From the NCBI GenBank assembly GCA_029959085.1, contig JARWIR010000051.1, forward strand, positions 3,100,001-3,164,000: a stretch of 64,000 bases of DNA, in the 5' to 3' direction. Position numbers and translations under genes: made by a program. Shown here piece after piece: positions 1 through 12,045 of the stretch (positions are counted from its first letter, which is position 1; the number at the start of each line of letters is the position of its first letter). The stretch comes from Nemophila menziesii. Its lineage: Eukaryota; Streptophyta; Magnoliopsida; Boraginales; Hydrophyllaceae. The notes below the pieces were generated by a model, which saw only the letters and a program-made list of their open reading frames with translations, was not told where the DNA came from and searched no databases.

Positions 1-736
1 ATAATTTAAATGCCGAATGAAAAAGGTGAAATATAGTAAAATATGACTATAAATCTATCAACTAAGTCCAAATTCAATCTAAAGTGATGTATATTAAGGG
101 GATTTATCTATCACAAAACGGAAGACATCACTTATCCTCGCCAATAAGTTTCTCAAATAGGCGACGACAATTGTCAGCGCCGATTCAATCTCCTCGCCTG
201 AGACCTCTTACGTGTCCTCATCAATGACATGATCACAAAAGACCACGCGTGTAGTAGTGAATCAAGAATTTTTATCATAATATAATTTAAAGAGTTTGAG
301 TATATTTATTCATTTAACATAAAAATACATATAAATTCATTATGAAACGTGATTATAAGTTTAACCTTAACATGTAAGGAGTTTAAAATGTTATTCGATT
401 AAAAAAGGAACAATAAATTGTACGATTGCTATAATTTATTTTTTAAGTAAATGAACACTTATGCACAATGTTTAATATATATAATTCTGAAACGTTGGAA
501 AATCATTAATAACCGAGCACTTTAGGACATGGTTAGCTAAGTAATTGCAATTTTAAGTCACTTGCCTAACGAATTTCTCCGAGCCAGAAAAATGGCCCCT
601 GACCTAAGTGTGGCTCCATCACACGTTCAGATAATATTGAAGAAATTGTATTATAGTTTTGTATATAATAAAAATATTTAGTATAGGTTTTTATATTTTG
701 CAAACAATGCAAAATAGGTTCCTCAAAAAGTGCACT
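1..736. other. Gene-free AT-rich flank
   Basis: No open frame of useful length and no recognisable protein similarity. A short GC-richer patch near 120-250 reads on the minus strand as a possible decayed coding fragment with one stop, but I do not recognise it. Confidence 0.5.
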
Positions 737-842
737 ATAGTTTTTTTAATACTTTGAACTTGAAGTCATCGACTTTGTTTGAACCTATACCACTTAGAGA
801 GAACCAAAGCTCTGACAAGTTGAGCTAACCCAACTGTTCACT
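737..842 (-). repeat. Possible tRNA-derived SINE head
   Basis: On the minus strand there is a pol III box A-like sequence (TTAGCTCAACTTG) near 825-835, followed about 45 bases later by a box B-like sequence (GGTTCAAAC) near 778-786. A run of A residues on that strand follows at about 738-746. This is the order expected of a SINE derived from a tRNA. I could not find a clear target-site duplication, so it may be a decayed copy. Confidence 0.35.
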
Positions 843-950
843 CTAGTATCTTATATTGGGGATCATAGAAAAATTGGAGGGAAAACAATGTAAGGACATG
901 GACTTTACTTGATAAAAAGGGCAGCATGTTAAATTGAATTTAATTTTTTC

Positions 951-2660
951 TCTGAACATATCAAATCAAAGGTATGTAGAAGATTATAATCCAATTACAA
1001 GTATAGTTGTGTTTATTAAAATTGTATGATAGCTGCAACAAGATAAATTGAATTTAATATTGTTTTTGCACTTGATAGTTGTATTTAGAAGTAGGAATCA
1101 AAATGAACACTAGCCTAAATGCAAGTCCTACATGAAAACTGGAGATGGTAAATTTGGAAAAAATATTTTAAATCTAACTCATATATTAATAAGTTTTTAT
1201 GTTTTAATATAAAATAATAATAATAATAATATAATATATTATACTATCTTTTAATGGGGTTTTTAAGGGAAATTTTATATTACTTTTTCCCATTATCGAT
1301 CTGACTATTCCCACTATCAGAGGAAAAAAAAACAGAAAAGCAGAAAGAAAAGAAAACAAGGGAGAAGAGAAATGAGAAGGATATGGAATTAGAAAGTTTT
1401 ATTCTATAAATTGATCATTATTATTACTGGAATTGTGCAAATAAAAAGAATCAAGGAGGTGATAGAAACTAACATGTATAAGATTTTTATTATCTTAAAG
1501 TATGATTATCAAAAGATATAAATTTATGCTTATAGAATAATTGGCTAAGGTTATAAAAAATATAATTCTTCTGGAGTTTTAACTTTATGTCATGCTTTCA
1601 TACTAATCAATAATTATGTCTGTATTTGTATAGTGTCGGCTAAAAGAAATAATTTTTTCTTTTTGTTAAACTTTAAATATTTCAACTTTATGTCTGGTGG
1701 GGGTATTGTATTCGCTTTTTGATGGTAAAATGTAGTTTTGATTGGATTTATACAAGTAAAATGTAGTTTTTCGTGAAATCTGTAATAGTTGAACTTTTTT
1801 GATTTCTGGTTTCTGAGAGTTTTGGTGAAATGATAAGCTGATCATACTAAGTTCGTCTCACGTTTAGACTTTATTTTGTATTGTGCAGAAGGGACAACAA
1901 ATTAGTGTGATTTTAGTAAGATCGATGGTCGTGCGAGATCTTTTACTAGTATTTTAGAAAATCTTAAATTAAATCATGAAAAGATTTTAATAGCACCATT
2001 TTGTATTGATCATTGACTTTGTATTTACAGATGTATAGTTGTTATAATTTAAGGCAGATGTAACTATTAATTAAGTGTTCTTTAATTATGGTTTTGACTT
2101 ATAATTTAGCTTGACAAAAATTTGTTTTTCTTCATGTGATCAAGTTATCTAAGTTTTTTTTAGATTTAATTTGTTGCCTATGAATTTTCCTTATTAGTAA
2201 ATTTGGGGATATGACACATATCCATATAAATCAAGAGGAACAAAAACAAATTCTAATATATTACATGACATTCCACTGTTCATATGAGTTTTGAATTGTT
2301 ATCTTACGGTGCACCAATCTGCTAACCTTATGCTCAAAATTGAATATGAAAATTTGATCGTCTCACAGATTTGATAATCTAATGAGGTCGTTGATTAATA
2401 ATACATCATAATCTTTCATCATTGATATGCATGTTGCTCATTACCTTGATGGATCTTCAGTTGCTACTTCAGCTCCATGATCCTCATTATCAGAGTTTAG
2501 GCCTAAACTTAACTTTAGATCTAAAAAAAATAGGTTCTCAACCGCAGTGTCTTCAATGGGTAGTTATAGTAGATCGGTTGATTCTATGTATTTGAAGAGG
2601 GGGTGAAGCCTTCTAGTTTTCAACACTCTGCAGTGATATTGGTCTGGGAATCTTTATAGT
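951..2660 (+). repeat. Dispersed duplication, copy 1 (with insertion)
   Basis: Blocks at about 951-1190 and 2200-2660 match, in the same order and orientation, sequence at 10890-11630. Shared landmarks include AATGCAAGTCCTACA, AATGAGGTCGTTGATTAATA, GATATGCATGTTGCTC and CAACACTCTGCAGTGATA. About 1 kb (1200-2200) is present here and absent from the other copy. Parts near 2430-2600 still look coding-like in codon structure, but stops interrupt both copies and I do not recognise a product. Confidence 0.65.
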
Positions 2661-3445
2661 AAGTTCATAATTCTTATGTTGATAAATCAACAACCACATT
2701 AGGCTATCAATTATGGTTTAAATAATGAAAGACATATCCACCCTTGACTTATATAGTCTTTCTTAATTTAGCCTCCAATCTAAATAACGGGAAAGGAAGC
2801 CCAACTTCCATTTAGAACTAGTGCATCCATACATTAAAATTTGTCTCTTAATGAGTTGTAATATTTTCTTGAATATATACTTCTAGGAGTTGTAGGAAAT
2901 ACTTTGAAATTGATTACAAAAGGAAAACTTTTTTATCCAAAATTAGGTAATATTTTAATTTTTGTGCATGATGAGGACTTGATATAACTTTATTTTATTG
3001 TAACCTCAGATTTATGTTATAAGTGAAACAAAACAGTTAAAAATGGTGAAGTAGAGTTGTTGAATTTGAATAATTCTATAAATGAAAATAGGTATGGGAG
3101 GGTATGGGAGTCAGAGAAGGGAAATTGAGTCGTTGAAAATAAATAAAGTCTAGAAATGAGTCTTGAGACATGATTAGAGTAGCGGAAGATCATATTTTGG
3201 TTCCAAAATAAGTTTCATCCTGCTGAAGGCAAAATATATCTTTTAATAAATTAATTTATTATCAGATCTAGTTTCTTATTACAATAAAAAAAAAGGTTGT
3301 ATATCCACATTCCATTGCTTTTTAATGAAATTATATTTTCCTTTACTATAAGTGATAAATCACCGAAAGTGATTATAAATGAAAAGATAATTTACCGAGC
3401 TAGGAAATAATACTATGCTACATATATATTTGCTCTGATTGTCAT
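2661..3445. other. Gene-free AT-rich stretch
   Basis: Nothing recognised: no long frame, RNA gene or obvious repeat. Confidence 0.45.
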
Positions 3446-3725
3446 TGTAGTCCATTTAATTTTTTTTGCAACTTTTTCGTCCCTTATTTTTACCCATGTT
3501 ACTCCATTAGTCATGTTATTTGTTTTGCAGATTTTTTGTTTTATTTCGATCCATTTGGCCGTGTTAATCCTTTATCTTTAATCTTTATCTTTTTCTCCTT
3601 AAAAGTGATATCACGGTAACGCGATCTAATGGACGAATAAGGTGTAGAACAAATATGAGGGACAAATTTGGTAACATGAGTAAGATAAAGGACGGTAAAG
3701 TTGCAAAATAAACTCAAGGAGTATT
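3446..3725. repeat. Foldback MITE-like inverted repeat
   Basis: The two ends are inverted copies of each other. TTGCAACTTT, then CGTCCCTTATTTTTACCCATGTTAC on the left (3468 onward) pairs with GTAACATGAGTAAGATAAAG and CGGTAAAGTTGCAA on the right (3671-3709). The centre is about 130 bases. There is no coding capacity, so this is a nonautonomous inverted-repeat element. A target-site duplication was not settled. Confidence 0.6.
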
Positions 3726-4185
3726 AAAGCCTCATTTTAGGGTTAGTTTCGTATACTTATGCTCATTCGTGCCGCTTCTTTTATCTATTGATTTTATTTC
3801 TGAGGTTTGATACTTCTCTTTGTAATTAATTTTTGTATGTGTTTTTATATGTTAACCAATTGCGTTTTCTTAAATTGGTACTATTTCAGTAGATTTAAGA
3901 AGGTCCTTTCTGATTGGTTTCAGTAGTGTCTCTCTTTTGTTGCAGATGTATTTTACTAATTGGACATGGGAATTTTCATTACATCAAAAGAAAAAGATTG
4001 TTGACCATTACATTTCAACAAAAGTCATTGAAGCATATCAGTGTACAAATGAATGCCTAAATTGACCAGGGGCTTCACACCTCAACCCTCTCGACAAACA
4101 CAAATCCCAATCAGGTATATTTAATTTATTTGCAATTTCATATGCTTTGATACTCATATGTATGGTTGCTTATATTGATTTGTGA
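3726..4185. other. Gene-free stretch
   Basis: No gene recognised. It lies just upstream of the cupin relic and could contain decayed introns or exons of it, but nothing matches clearly. Confidence 0.35.
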
Positions 4186-4192
4186 ATAAAGA

Positions 4193-4345
4193 CTCGGATT
4201 GTACCATCAAGGAGAAGGTCATGCTGTCACTGCGGGTGATGGCGTTATCCTTCCCCCAGGCTGCGTTTCATAGTGGTATAACAAAGAGGCTGTCAAGTTA
4301 GTTGTTCTCTTCTTGATTGATACTTCAAGATCTCACAAAGAGGCT
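4193..4345 (+). pseudogene. Cupin (11S globulin-like) pseudogene fragment
   Basis: One frame reads like the metal-pocket end of the first cupin barrel of 11S globulin/glutelin-like proteins: GLYHQGEGHAVTAGDGVILP, then a stop at 4288-4290, then WYNKEAVKLVVLFLIDTSRS and HKEAG. In family members the same stretch has a Gly-Asp-rich turn, a Pro-Gly/Pro-Phe-Gly segment, a Trp-Trp-Tyr/Phe-Asn block and a Leu-Val-(Val/Ile)-Leu-Phe-Leu strand. The stop falls where a tryptophan is usual. The match ends abruptly near 4345 and the rest of the two-barrel protein (about 350-500 aa) is missing. Intact, such proteins are seed-storage-like cupins. This is a nonfunctional remnant. Confidence 0.7.
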
Positions 4346-4509
4346 GGGAATATTTTGATCATACCAAACGATTTTGGCGCTTTAAGAATCTTGGGCACTG
4401 TGGGGGTTGGACGGGTTGGCGAATTCATAGGGCCCACCATCAAAATTCAGTTCCACTTCAAGGAGATGAACCGGTGGCACAGAAAACTGGCGCCGTCAAT
4501 GACGTAAAT

Positions 4510-5200
4510 TGGAGGAGTTCGTTACAACTGGATCATCAACAGAAAGTTCTCAACAGAATGTAATTAATTTTCTTCTTTTTTCTATATTATTTAATGATAA
4601 ATTAAAAAATGATTTTATTTTGATGTTTCTATTGTTTTTGGGTTCAATGACATCCATCTATATGAATTTTGTTCAAGCTGTTTATATGTATGACTGTCAT
4701 AATACCAAGCCTTTAATTTCGATAACTATTGAATTTTGAAACCTAGTCATCGACGTAAAAAGTTGATGGTCCACGAAATTTCTAAAAAGGTTCATATGAA
4801 AGAAGAAAAAACTCTCCCACCACCAGAAATTCCTTCAATTTCAGTTTTGCACTACTGGAGCTCAGTAGTGGTTCATCCATGACGCACTACCATGGTGTTG
4901 GTGGGAATGAGAAAATAGAAAAAAAAATTATCATAAATTTTATATACAAAATAATTTTATTTTGAAACAATAATTAAAAAAACCCGTAAAATGCAATTAC
5001 TAGTTTGTGTGCAAGTATAGGGTTTGTTATGCAATTGCGCGTGATCATGTTGGTGGTAAATTTTGAGTTAAAATTACACAACACCAGAAGATGAAACGTT
5101 ATAAACATATATGAACCGGTTAAAAATGCTTTAAATAAATAACAATACCCCTATAACACAACACCAGAAGAAGAAACAAGTGAGTGTTTATAATCGTCCA
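4510..5200. other. Gene-free stretch
   Basis: AT-rich sequence with a short imperfect self-complementary patch around CACTACTGGAGCTCAGTAGTG (4851-4871 region). A short phrase, ACACAACACCAGAAGA, occurs twice (about 5077 and 5157). No gene seen. Confidence 0.4.
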
Positions 5201-5205
5201 TTAAA

Positions 5206-5625
5206 ACGGAAACCTCTTTATTTCCACAAATATGGAGTGATGCTTGTTTATGGGTTGCTCCCATGGCTCAAACCTGGTAGCAGATTTTTGAACAATGTGT
5301 ATAGCTAATTTAAGTTCAATCACTGCTAGCGAAGCGTTCCATCCATGTTTCAGTCCCAATAATTATATGAATCCATCTTCTAAATGAGCATCATTAAACC
5401 TCTCTTTACGAGATACTTTGAATTTAAATTACACCAAGGCTTTCTTCCACTCTCGTACATAGGAAGATTTAAAGCAACCATAGACCTTACAGTTAAAGGA
5501 ATCGTAATTTGCTCCCTTTCTGAGCAATTAACTTTTATAACATGCAATGTAAGAATGTTCTTCAGTCCCCTTAAGCTTGGAACACTTGCACAAGGTGTGA
5601 ATAACGATCCTTGCATGAACTATAT
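5206..5625 (-). pseudogene. Diacylglycerol kinase (DGK5-type) pseudogene fragment
   Basis: The minus strand encodes the C-terminal accessory domain of a plant diacylglycerol kinase, the enzyme that phosphorylates diacylglycerol to phosphatidic acid. Visible blocks are PSLRGLKNILTLHVIKVNCS, VRSMVALNLPMYESGR, KPW-NL--KYLVKRG, then LGLKHGWNASLAVIELKLAI and PWEQPINKHHSIFVEIKRFP. The order matches the family, but at least two stops interrupt the frame near 5385 and 5355. The residues normally between the arginine-phenylalanine-glutamate block and PWEQP are deleted. The catalytic domain is absent, so this is a dead fragment, perhaps a processed or transposed piece. Confidence 0.75.
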
Positions 5626-5939
5626 GCCCCATATATCAACTTGTTTGAAATAGGTCCTTGTGATTTTCACAATGTAGTTTGTACAAATCTAAACTAAGGA
5701 TAGGAAACTTATGATTTTTATAATAATGTTTGTAACCTTGCTTTTGATAGGCATATCAATTCTACTTTATTCGTGGAAGTAAAAATAGATTAAGAGACTG
5801 GATTGCCAAACCCAGCTTCTAGGCTTGTCGTCAAGTAATTGAATTTTTTACCATCTCTCCAATTGGCAAAACTTGTAATATGTGACAATTAGCCCACAAA
5901 TATATGATGATCTTTTGCAAGCTATTGGTCCCCTTATTT
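5626..5939. other. Gene-free stretch
   Basis: Further decayed sequence 5' of the kinase fragment on the minus strand is possible to about 5660; beyond that nothing is recognised. Confidence 0.35.
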
Positions 5940-7030
5940 TTTCAAATTTTCATTTAAGTCCCCCTAATTTTTACAATTTATATGTTAAGACCTAAATTTT
6001 TTCTTAGACATTATTAAAAAACTTATTTACTAAAAACATCCCTCAATAAGATTAATTATTAAAATTATCCTTTACAAAAATATCCTTATATAATTATTTT
6101 AATTATTCTATTATTAATCATTTAAATTTAACCACCCTATTACAATATCCCACCATCACTACCCCACCAGCACCATCCACAACTCCCACCACCACAACCA
6201 CCACTATCACCCTATTAATACCACCACCACAATAACCACCTCCACCACCACAACCACCACCACCACTACAACCTCAACCACCACCACAAGTACCAGCACC
6301 ACAACAACAACAACCACAACCAGCACCACCACCACTACTACGACCTACTACTAATTTCATTATATACGCGCGCATCCGTGTTTTTTTACAATTGTCATAA
6401 CTAATTATAAAAAATCAAAAAAAAATTTACATATTTGGATAAAAGAAAATAATATTTACGTCTATGATTTTTTTGAATTTTCTTTCGCGGACACGAACTT
6501 CATTGTTTCAAACAGTGAATTTCATGTTTGGAAAAAAAATCACTATTTCGAACAATGAATTTAATGTCTGCGAAAAAATATTAAAATAACTAAAAAAAAT
6601 TAAAAAATCATAGACGTAAATATTAATTTGCTTTATCCAAAAATTCAATTTTTTTATTTTTTCTTATTTTTTAGAATTAGTTATGACGATTTAAAAAAAT
6701 CACAGAAGAGCGCGTGTGTGATGAAATTAGTAGTAAGGGTGATTGTGATGGTGGAGGTGGTGGTGGTTGTTGTGGTTGTTTTGGTTGTAGTGGTGGTGGT
6801 GGTGGTGATGGTGAAAGTATCCTATTTTTTGTTTAATATTAAAAAATAAATATTATATTAAAAATTAAATAATATATTTAATTATAAGGGTATTAACCGT
6901 TTAACAAATATAAAGAGGATGTTTTTTATAAAAAATTATTTCATTAGGTATCTTTTTATAAAATAAATTATTGAAAGTTTAATTTAACAATTAGGTACTT
7001 TTATTAGTCTTTCTTTTAAAAAATGCCCCA
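5940..7030. mobile_element. Foldback element with (ACC)n/(GGT)n arms
   Basis: A large inverted repeat. The inner left arm (about 6345-6478) is nearly the reverse complement of the inner right arm (about 6600-6737); both carry CTACTAATTTCAT, CGCGCGC/GCGCGT, GTCATAACTAATT and ATTTACGTCTATGATTTTTT. Moving outward, the left arm becomes a CCACCA-rich tract (about 6145-6345) and the right arm a GGTGGT-rich tract (about 6725-6812). Looser complementarity continues to about 5940 and 7030. The centre (6480-6600) is about 120 bases. No transposase is present. A second, right-arm-only copy lies at 39790-40215, so this is a repeated family rather than a local hairpin. Confidence 0.7.
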
Positions 7031-7896
7031 TTTTTTATATCTATAGATATTTTATTTTTTTATTGTAAAATAAATATTTTTTAAATAATATAAAAATTAT
7101 AATATAACTTTTTAAATAACTAAATATACAGTGCATTATTACATTATATAGGAACTCGTAGTGAGATTTTGTATATAAAGACTATTTTGCAATTTTTGCA
7201 TAATATATAGATCTACAATGCGAATACATCAAAAAAAATCTTATAAGCCACTCGAGCTGCCATTCTTATGCTTAAGTAGTTATATAAGACTCATTCGTAG
7301 AAAAACACCTCTTCAGGAAACTCCATTTTCTAATTCTTGTTCAAAAAAATCCATTTTTCACTTCTAATTCTTGCTCGAAAGATTATGCTTCCCTAGACTT
7401 GAGAGAAAAAGGTCTCTCGAGATCATCTCCACCAGGCATTGTTAAACGTGAAATTCCAACTATTTAAATAGATGGGACCATAAGTAGCTATGTTGAGAGT
7501 TTTTTATGGCTGATATCTAGTTAAAAGGGAAAGAACCACCCCTTAGGAGGTGCTACAGTCGGGTGCTAGTGGCCAGTAGAGGCGGCTGAGTTAGCATATA
7601 GTTGGTGAATCGATGACTTAGGATGTAATAGCTTCTCGCATGGCAACCCTTAAGTACTCATGTATAGTTATCTTCTTTTGCAAATCCTACTTTCGAATTC
7701 TCATCCCTCCAGAGTAAATCCCCTTATGGAGTCCATTATTTTCTATCACTATTGTCCACCCACATTTATTGTTTCTATAAATGGGAATTTTGGTTTCTTA
7801 ATTGTGTTTAGTATGTGTTTACTTTAATTGTAATTCTGTACTAAATTGAATGAATATATTACATATGTAATATAGTTTTTAAAGTTAATAAGACAT
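7031..7896. other. Gene-free stretch
   Basis: AT-rich to about 7250, then more mixed sequence to 7760 with no convincing frame. Nothing recognised. Confidence 0.4.
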
Positions 7897-7905
7897 ATTT
7901 AATGT

Positions 7906-9207
7906 GAGTAAATACCACTTTTGCCCCTGTTTTTTCACGCGTTTGACAGTTTGCCGCCCATTGTTTAAAATACGACTGGATACCCCCTAATTTTTGTTTT
8001 TATGACTCGTTGCCCTCTACTAACATTTTCCGTCCAATTCTGCCGTTAAGTGTCACGTGAGTGGCACATGTTTGCTTTTTTAAAACTTTTTTTGACAGTT
8101 TACCCCTTAAATGACATTTTTTTGACAAATCAACCCCCTTATCTACATATATTTGACATTATATTTTTTTTTAACTTTACAAGTTGTTTGTGAATAGATA
8201 GAACGATTCTAGATGGTTAAGAATGTAATTTATGGTTCTATTTACTCAAAATTAAAGCATCAACTTATCATGGCCCCCATATTGTGGTCTTAAGTTTCTA
8301 AAAAGAAGAGAGTGTCATAGATTTGAGATATAACCCGAGTCTACCACTAATTCGAGATCTAATTAATGTCAAACTATTATTAGAATGAGGTATGAGACTT
8401 ACCAAGATAAGTGATCTTCGTAATTTTATTGATCAAGAAAGAGCCTAAGAATTGCCCAACCAAGAATTGACAGGTCCTATCTCAAACTAAGATTCCATTT
8501 TAGTGAAAAAAACATCATGACAGACTCTATTTTCTTTTAGTATTTGATATACTGCGTCATGAGGCTATTGGATTTGGACTAAAGGTATATTACAGTGATC
8601 CTCATCTGAGACCTTAAGATCGATTGTTGCACAGTGTCCAGAGCCAAAATGGTTGTCAAATGTAGCGAAAAGAATTGCACCATAAAACCCTATACCATTT
8701 GGCACAATACATATACTTACACACAAAATGTGAAGGGTTATGGAGTTCAGTAATCTAAAAGTGAAATCAAATTCAAAATCACATGCAGAGAAAGGCAACT
8801 ACCTGTTGTCTCGTGCTTGAGCTTGAAATTCAGCAGAACGTTAATGGAGGCTCAGATCAGTTATTATATGGAGATATGTAGAGAGTCTAACCAAGTCATG
8901 GTTGGATCTTCTCATTTGCCTCATAAATGTATTCGAAAGAAAAAGGAAATCATCACAACCTTACAAAAAATATAATCTCAATTTTTAAGGGGTAAACTTA
9001 CATTTAAGGAGTAAACTGTCAAAAAAAGTTTTCAAAAATCGAACATGTGCAACTCACGTGACACTTAACGGCAGAATTAGACAGAAAACGTTAGTAGGGT
9101 CAACGAGTCACGAAAACAAAAATTAGGGGGTATCCAGTCGCATTTTAAACAATGGGTAACAAACTGTCAAACGCGTGAAAAATCAGGGGCAAAAGTGGTA
9201 TTTACTC
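7906..9207. mobile_element. Nonautonomous Mutator-like element (MULE), 1302 bp
   Basis: Long terminal inverted repeats of about 210 bases: the left begins GAGTAAATACCACTTTTGCC at 7906 and the right ends at 9207 with its reverse complement, with only scattered mismatches. Both contain the landmarks ACGCGTTTGACAGTTTG, TACCCCCTAATTTTTGTTTT and GCCGTTAAGTGTCACGTGA (or their complements). The element is flanked by a 9-base target duplication with one mismatch (ATTTAATGT at 7897-7905, TTTTAATGT at 9208-9216), the length typical of Mutator elements. The interior (about 8116-8995) holds no transposase. It does hold a 77-codon minus-strand frame (8565-8798) and GT/AG-like signals near 8795-8810, which might be captured host sequence of unknown origin. 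Confidence 0.85.
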
Positions 9208-9216
9208 TTTTAATGT

Positions 9217-10889
9217 TTGAAATATATAGTTCTAAGATATCAAGAAACGATAATTCCTTGTTTATGAGTTTGTAGTCATCCACTAGAATTCTTTTTTCTT
9301 TTCTTACTTTCTGAAGATGCAGTTTGTGTGGAATATTATTATGTAGTTTGTGTTTACATTCTTCAGTTTCAAACTCTTCCATTTGTGTATATTTATCATT
9401 TAGTCTATATTTTTTAATTTCGGATTGCTGTGTGTTTTTCTGAGACAAAGTATTCATAGTAGAAAGTTATTTATATGTAGACAAACGATTGATTTTATTT
9501 TTTTCCGAAGTAATTTTTGTAGGAAAAAGCATCCTCCAGTGAATTTACAAACTTTGCTCTTAAACTATTACAAAAGAATTTAAAAGCACCTCTCCAACTG
9601 CACAAAAACCATACTTATACAAATAATCTTATGAGCCCTTCTTCCAAGGGATCTATGTGAGTGTGTGGTTGGAGGAGTGTTACAAATTAACAACGTGTAA
9701 AACAAAATTGGGTTAGAGTTTAGGTTGGAGAGATCACAAGTCTTATATCTAAGTCGCAAAGAACTAACAATTACGTAAGGGAGAAAAATCTATGACAATT
9801 TGTACCTAGTCTCCAACTAATTTGTTCTTATTTTAAATCAAACTTAGGTAATATTTGATTTTATTTTTAATCACGCATTGATTTGAATTTATCTATTTAT
9901 ATTCATGTTGATTTCGATTTGTTCAAATTCAAATTTTATACTCTTGTTTTTGTTTCAATTAGTGATTAGCTATTGAATAAGTTATTATTTTAAGTAATTG
10001 GTTGAATCATTTCAATTCACAAGGTGATTTATGTTTCTGAACATCTATTTTATTGATATTTAAATATATATTTATTTTTTAATGTTGGAGCGATAAATTT
10101 TAAATAATATTTTTATTTTAATAAATTATAGATATATTACATAGATGTTAATAAACTTATTTTCAAAAAACATGCCAGAACGGCTGCAAAAGGTAATGTT
10201 TTTCGTATTATTATCATTTATATTTGTAAAAGGATATTCTTGGGTTATATCGTTATTTATTGTTTTACAGGATCTCGTGGATGATCCTAACCTTTTTGAC
10301 ACTTTTACACCTACACCTTTAGTTGGAAAGAACATGAAATCCTAAATAGCGAATTATTACAGGAAAATCGGGTTTAGGATGTAAAGGATTAGAAGGATGG
10401 GCGCCAATGCGATACAAGTGTGAATTCACTGATAGTTTAATAAATATTATTTTCGACTGATATTTATATAGACATTCGATAATACATTGACTTGAGGGTG
10501 AGATTTTTCCGTTAAAAGAGACTCATGATGATGTGTCAACGTCTATGTCATTGATACGACAAGATCAGATCCAGACGGTGATACAGGTGGCAAAAAAAGC
10601 TATATGGTGACGCGTGAAAGGACTGGAACGTGGAAGTTGTCCCGCTGATTCCTAGTGAGTAAAGTCAGACTTATGATCAGGAGATGTGCCCGACACAAAA
10701 ACAAATAATCGATGGCTGGGCGAGAACATTCGTGTATGTAGATGAATATACCCTCCGAGCAGCCTGATCTGAAGAAACGTATCATTGATTCTGGCACTAC
10801 TAAAGCCACAACATTTATTTCATCCTTAAATATCAAGAGTTTGTTACAAGTGATTGTACAAATTAATCAACTAATCTTGAGGTTTTTAA
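9217..10889. other. Gene-free stretch
   Basis: Only short frames, none with recognisable similarity. Around 10550-10810 base composition is more gene-like (GC-richer), but all three plus frames carry stops. Confidence 0.4.
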
Positions 10890-11630
10890 TTTTTTTTTAA
10901 CATATCAGTATAGCAAAGGTGTATGTAGGGGATTTTAAGCCAATTACAAGTGTAGATGTATCTGCTACGACTGCGGATCAAAAATAAGATGATAATTGCA
11001 AGATGCATGTTCATCAAAATTCGGAAGTATTAAATGAAAGGAACACTTGGAAAGACGTGGCCAACTTGAATGCAAGTCCTACAAGAAAATCAAGGATTTT
11101 AAATTTGGGTCCTCATATAAATATAATCATCAATATGAATCCGAGAGGACCAAAAAAAATTGATCTAAGCCACGTGGGCCTTTTTTTTCGTCCACTAAGC
11201 CCTAAATAATATAATATATGATATTTCATTGTTTTATGAGTTTTGAATTTGCTTGTAGGGTGAACGAATCTGCTGACATTATGCTCAAAACTAGATATGC
11301 AAATTTTGACAGTTGTATATATTGATCACCTAATGAGGTCGTTGATTAATAATACATCATCATCTTCCACCGCTTAGCAAATATAAATCATCATCTTCCA
11401 TCACTGATATGCATGTTGCTCCTTACCTTTTTGGATTTTCAGTTGCTACTTTAGTTCCACCGCCCCAATTATCAGATTTGAGGCCTGAACTTAACTTCAG
11501 ATCAAAAAAATATGGTGTCTTCAATGTGCAGTTCAAGTGGATTGGTTGGTATCATGTTTTTGAAAACGAAGGTGTTGCCTCATTCTAGTGTTCAACACTC
11601 TGCAGTGATACTGGTAAGGGAAGGAAATGA
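10890..11630 (+). repeat. Dispersed duplication, copy 2
   Basis: Second copy of the segment at 951-2660, lacking the 1 kb found inside copy 1. The part at about 11395-11625 keeps a fairly open frame (DMHVAPYLFGFSVATLVP and following), suggesting both copies derive from a coding sequence I cannot identify. Confidence 0.65.
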
Positions 11631-11810
11631 ATTTGGTAGGTGATCTCATAATCTCAATGGAAGTCTTGCCTTAACCACCACTTATTCGTATAATCTCTGC
11701 ATCACGACATCTCTATTTCACCGATCTTTTATGCTTGCACGCCAATTAACCACCTAGACAACGACGATTTCAAAGAATGTGTAGGTTAGTATTGGTGTAC
11801 GTAATTATTC

Positions 11811-12045
11811 CTTCGCGACGTGTGTTTTCTTCACAAAGTCAATTTTTTCTCGATTGTACGCCTCCGCCCACATATCCTTCTAAGCATAAGTTTCAATAAT
11901 CTGGTTGTTCTCCTCAATATCGTGATCTCGAACCATCTTCAACCATGATTCTTCGAAATCGGCAACGAGAAATGGGAGGGACATGAGTGACTTAAAGAGT
12001 TTCCTGAATTCAGGGGCAGGCTTTATGTTGGTCAAAGAATCTAAC
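11811..12045 (-). pseudogene. FAR1/MULE transposase relic, 3' part
   Basis: Minus-strand translation gives PEFRKLFKSLM, ADFEESWLKMVRDHDIEENN and then, after a stop, WAEAYNREKIDFVK. This is the Phe-x-x-x-Trp-x-x-Met, Tyr/His-Asp-Leu/Ile, Asn and Trp-Ala-x-Ala-Tyr pattern found just after the transposase domain of the FAR1/FHY3 and related Mutator-derived family. It is broken by a stop and by the repeat that follows at 12046. Confidence 0.65.

Noticed and set aside
6628..6849. Valine-rich 73-codon frame
   Set aside because: It is a translation of the GGT-rich arm of the foldback element, not a gene.
9167..9457. 96-codon minus-strand frame beginning outside and ending inside the MULE
   Set aside because: It crosses the element border and has no similarity, so it is a chance frame.
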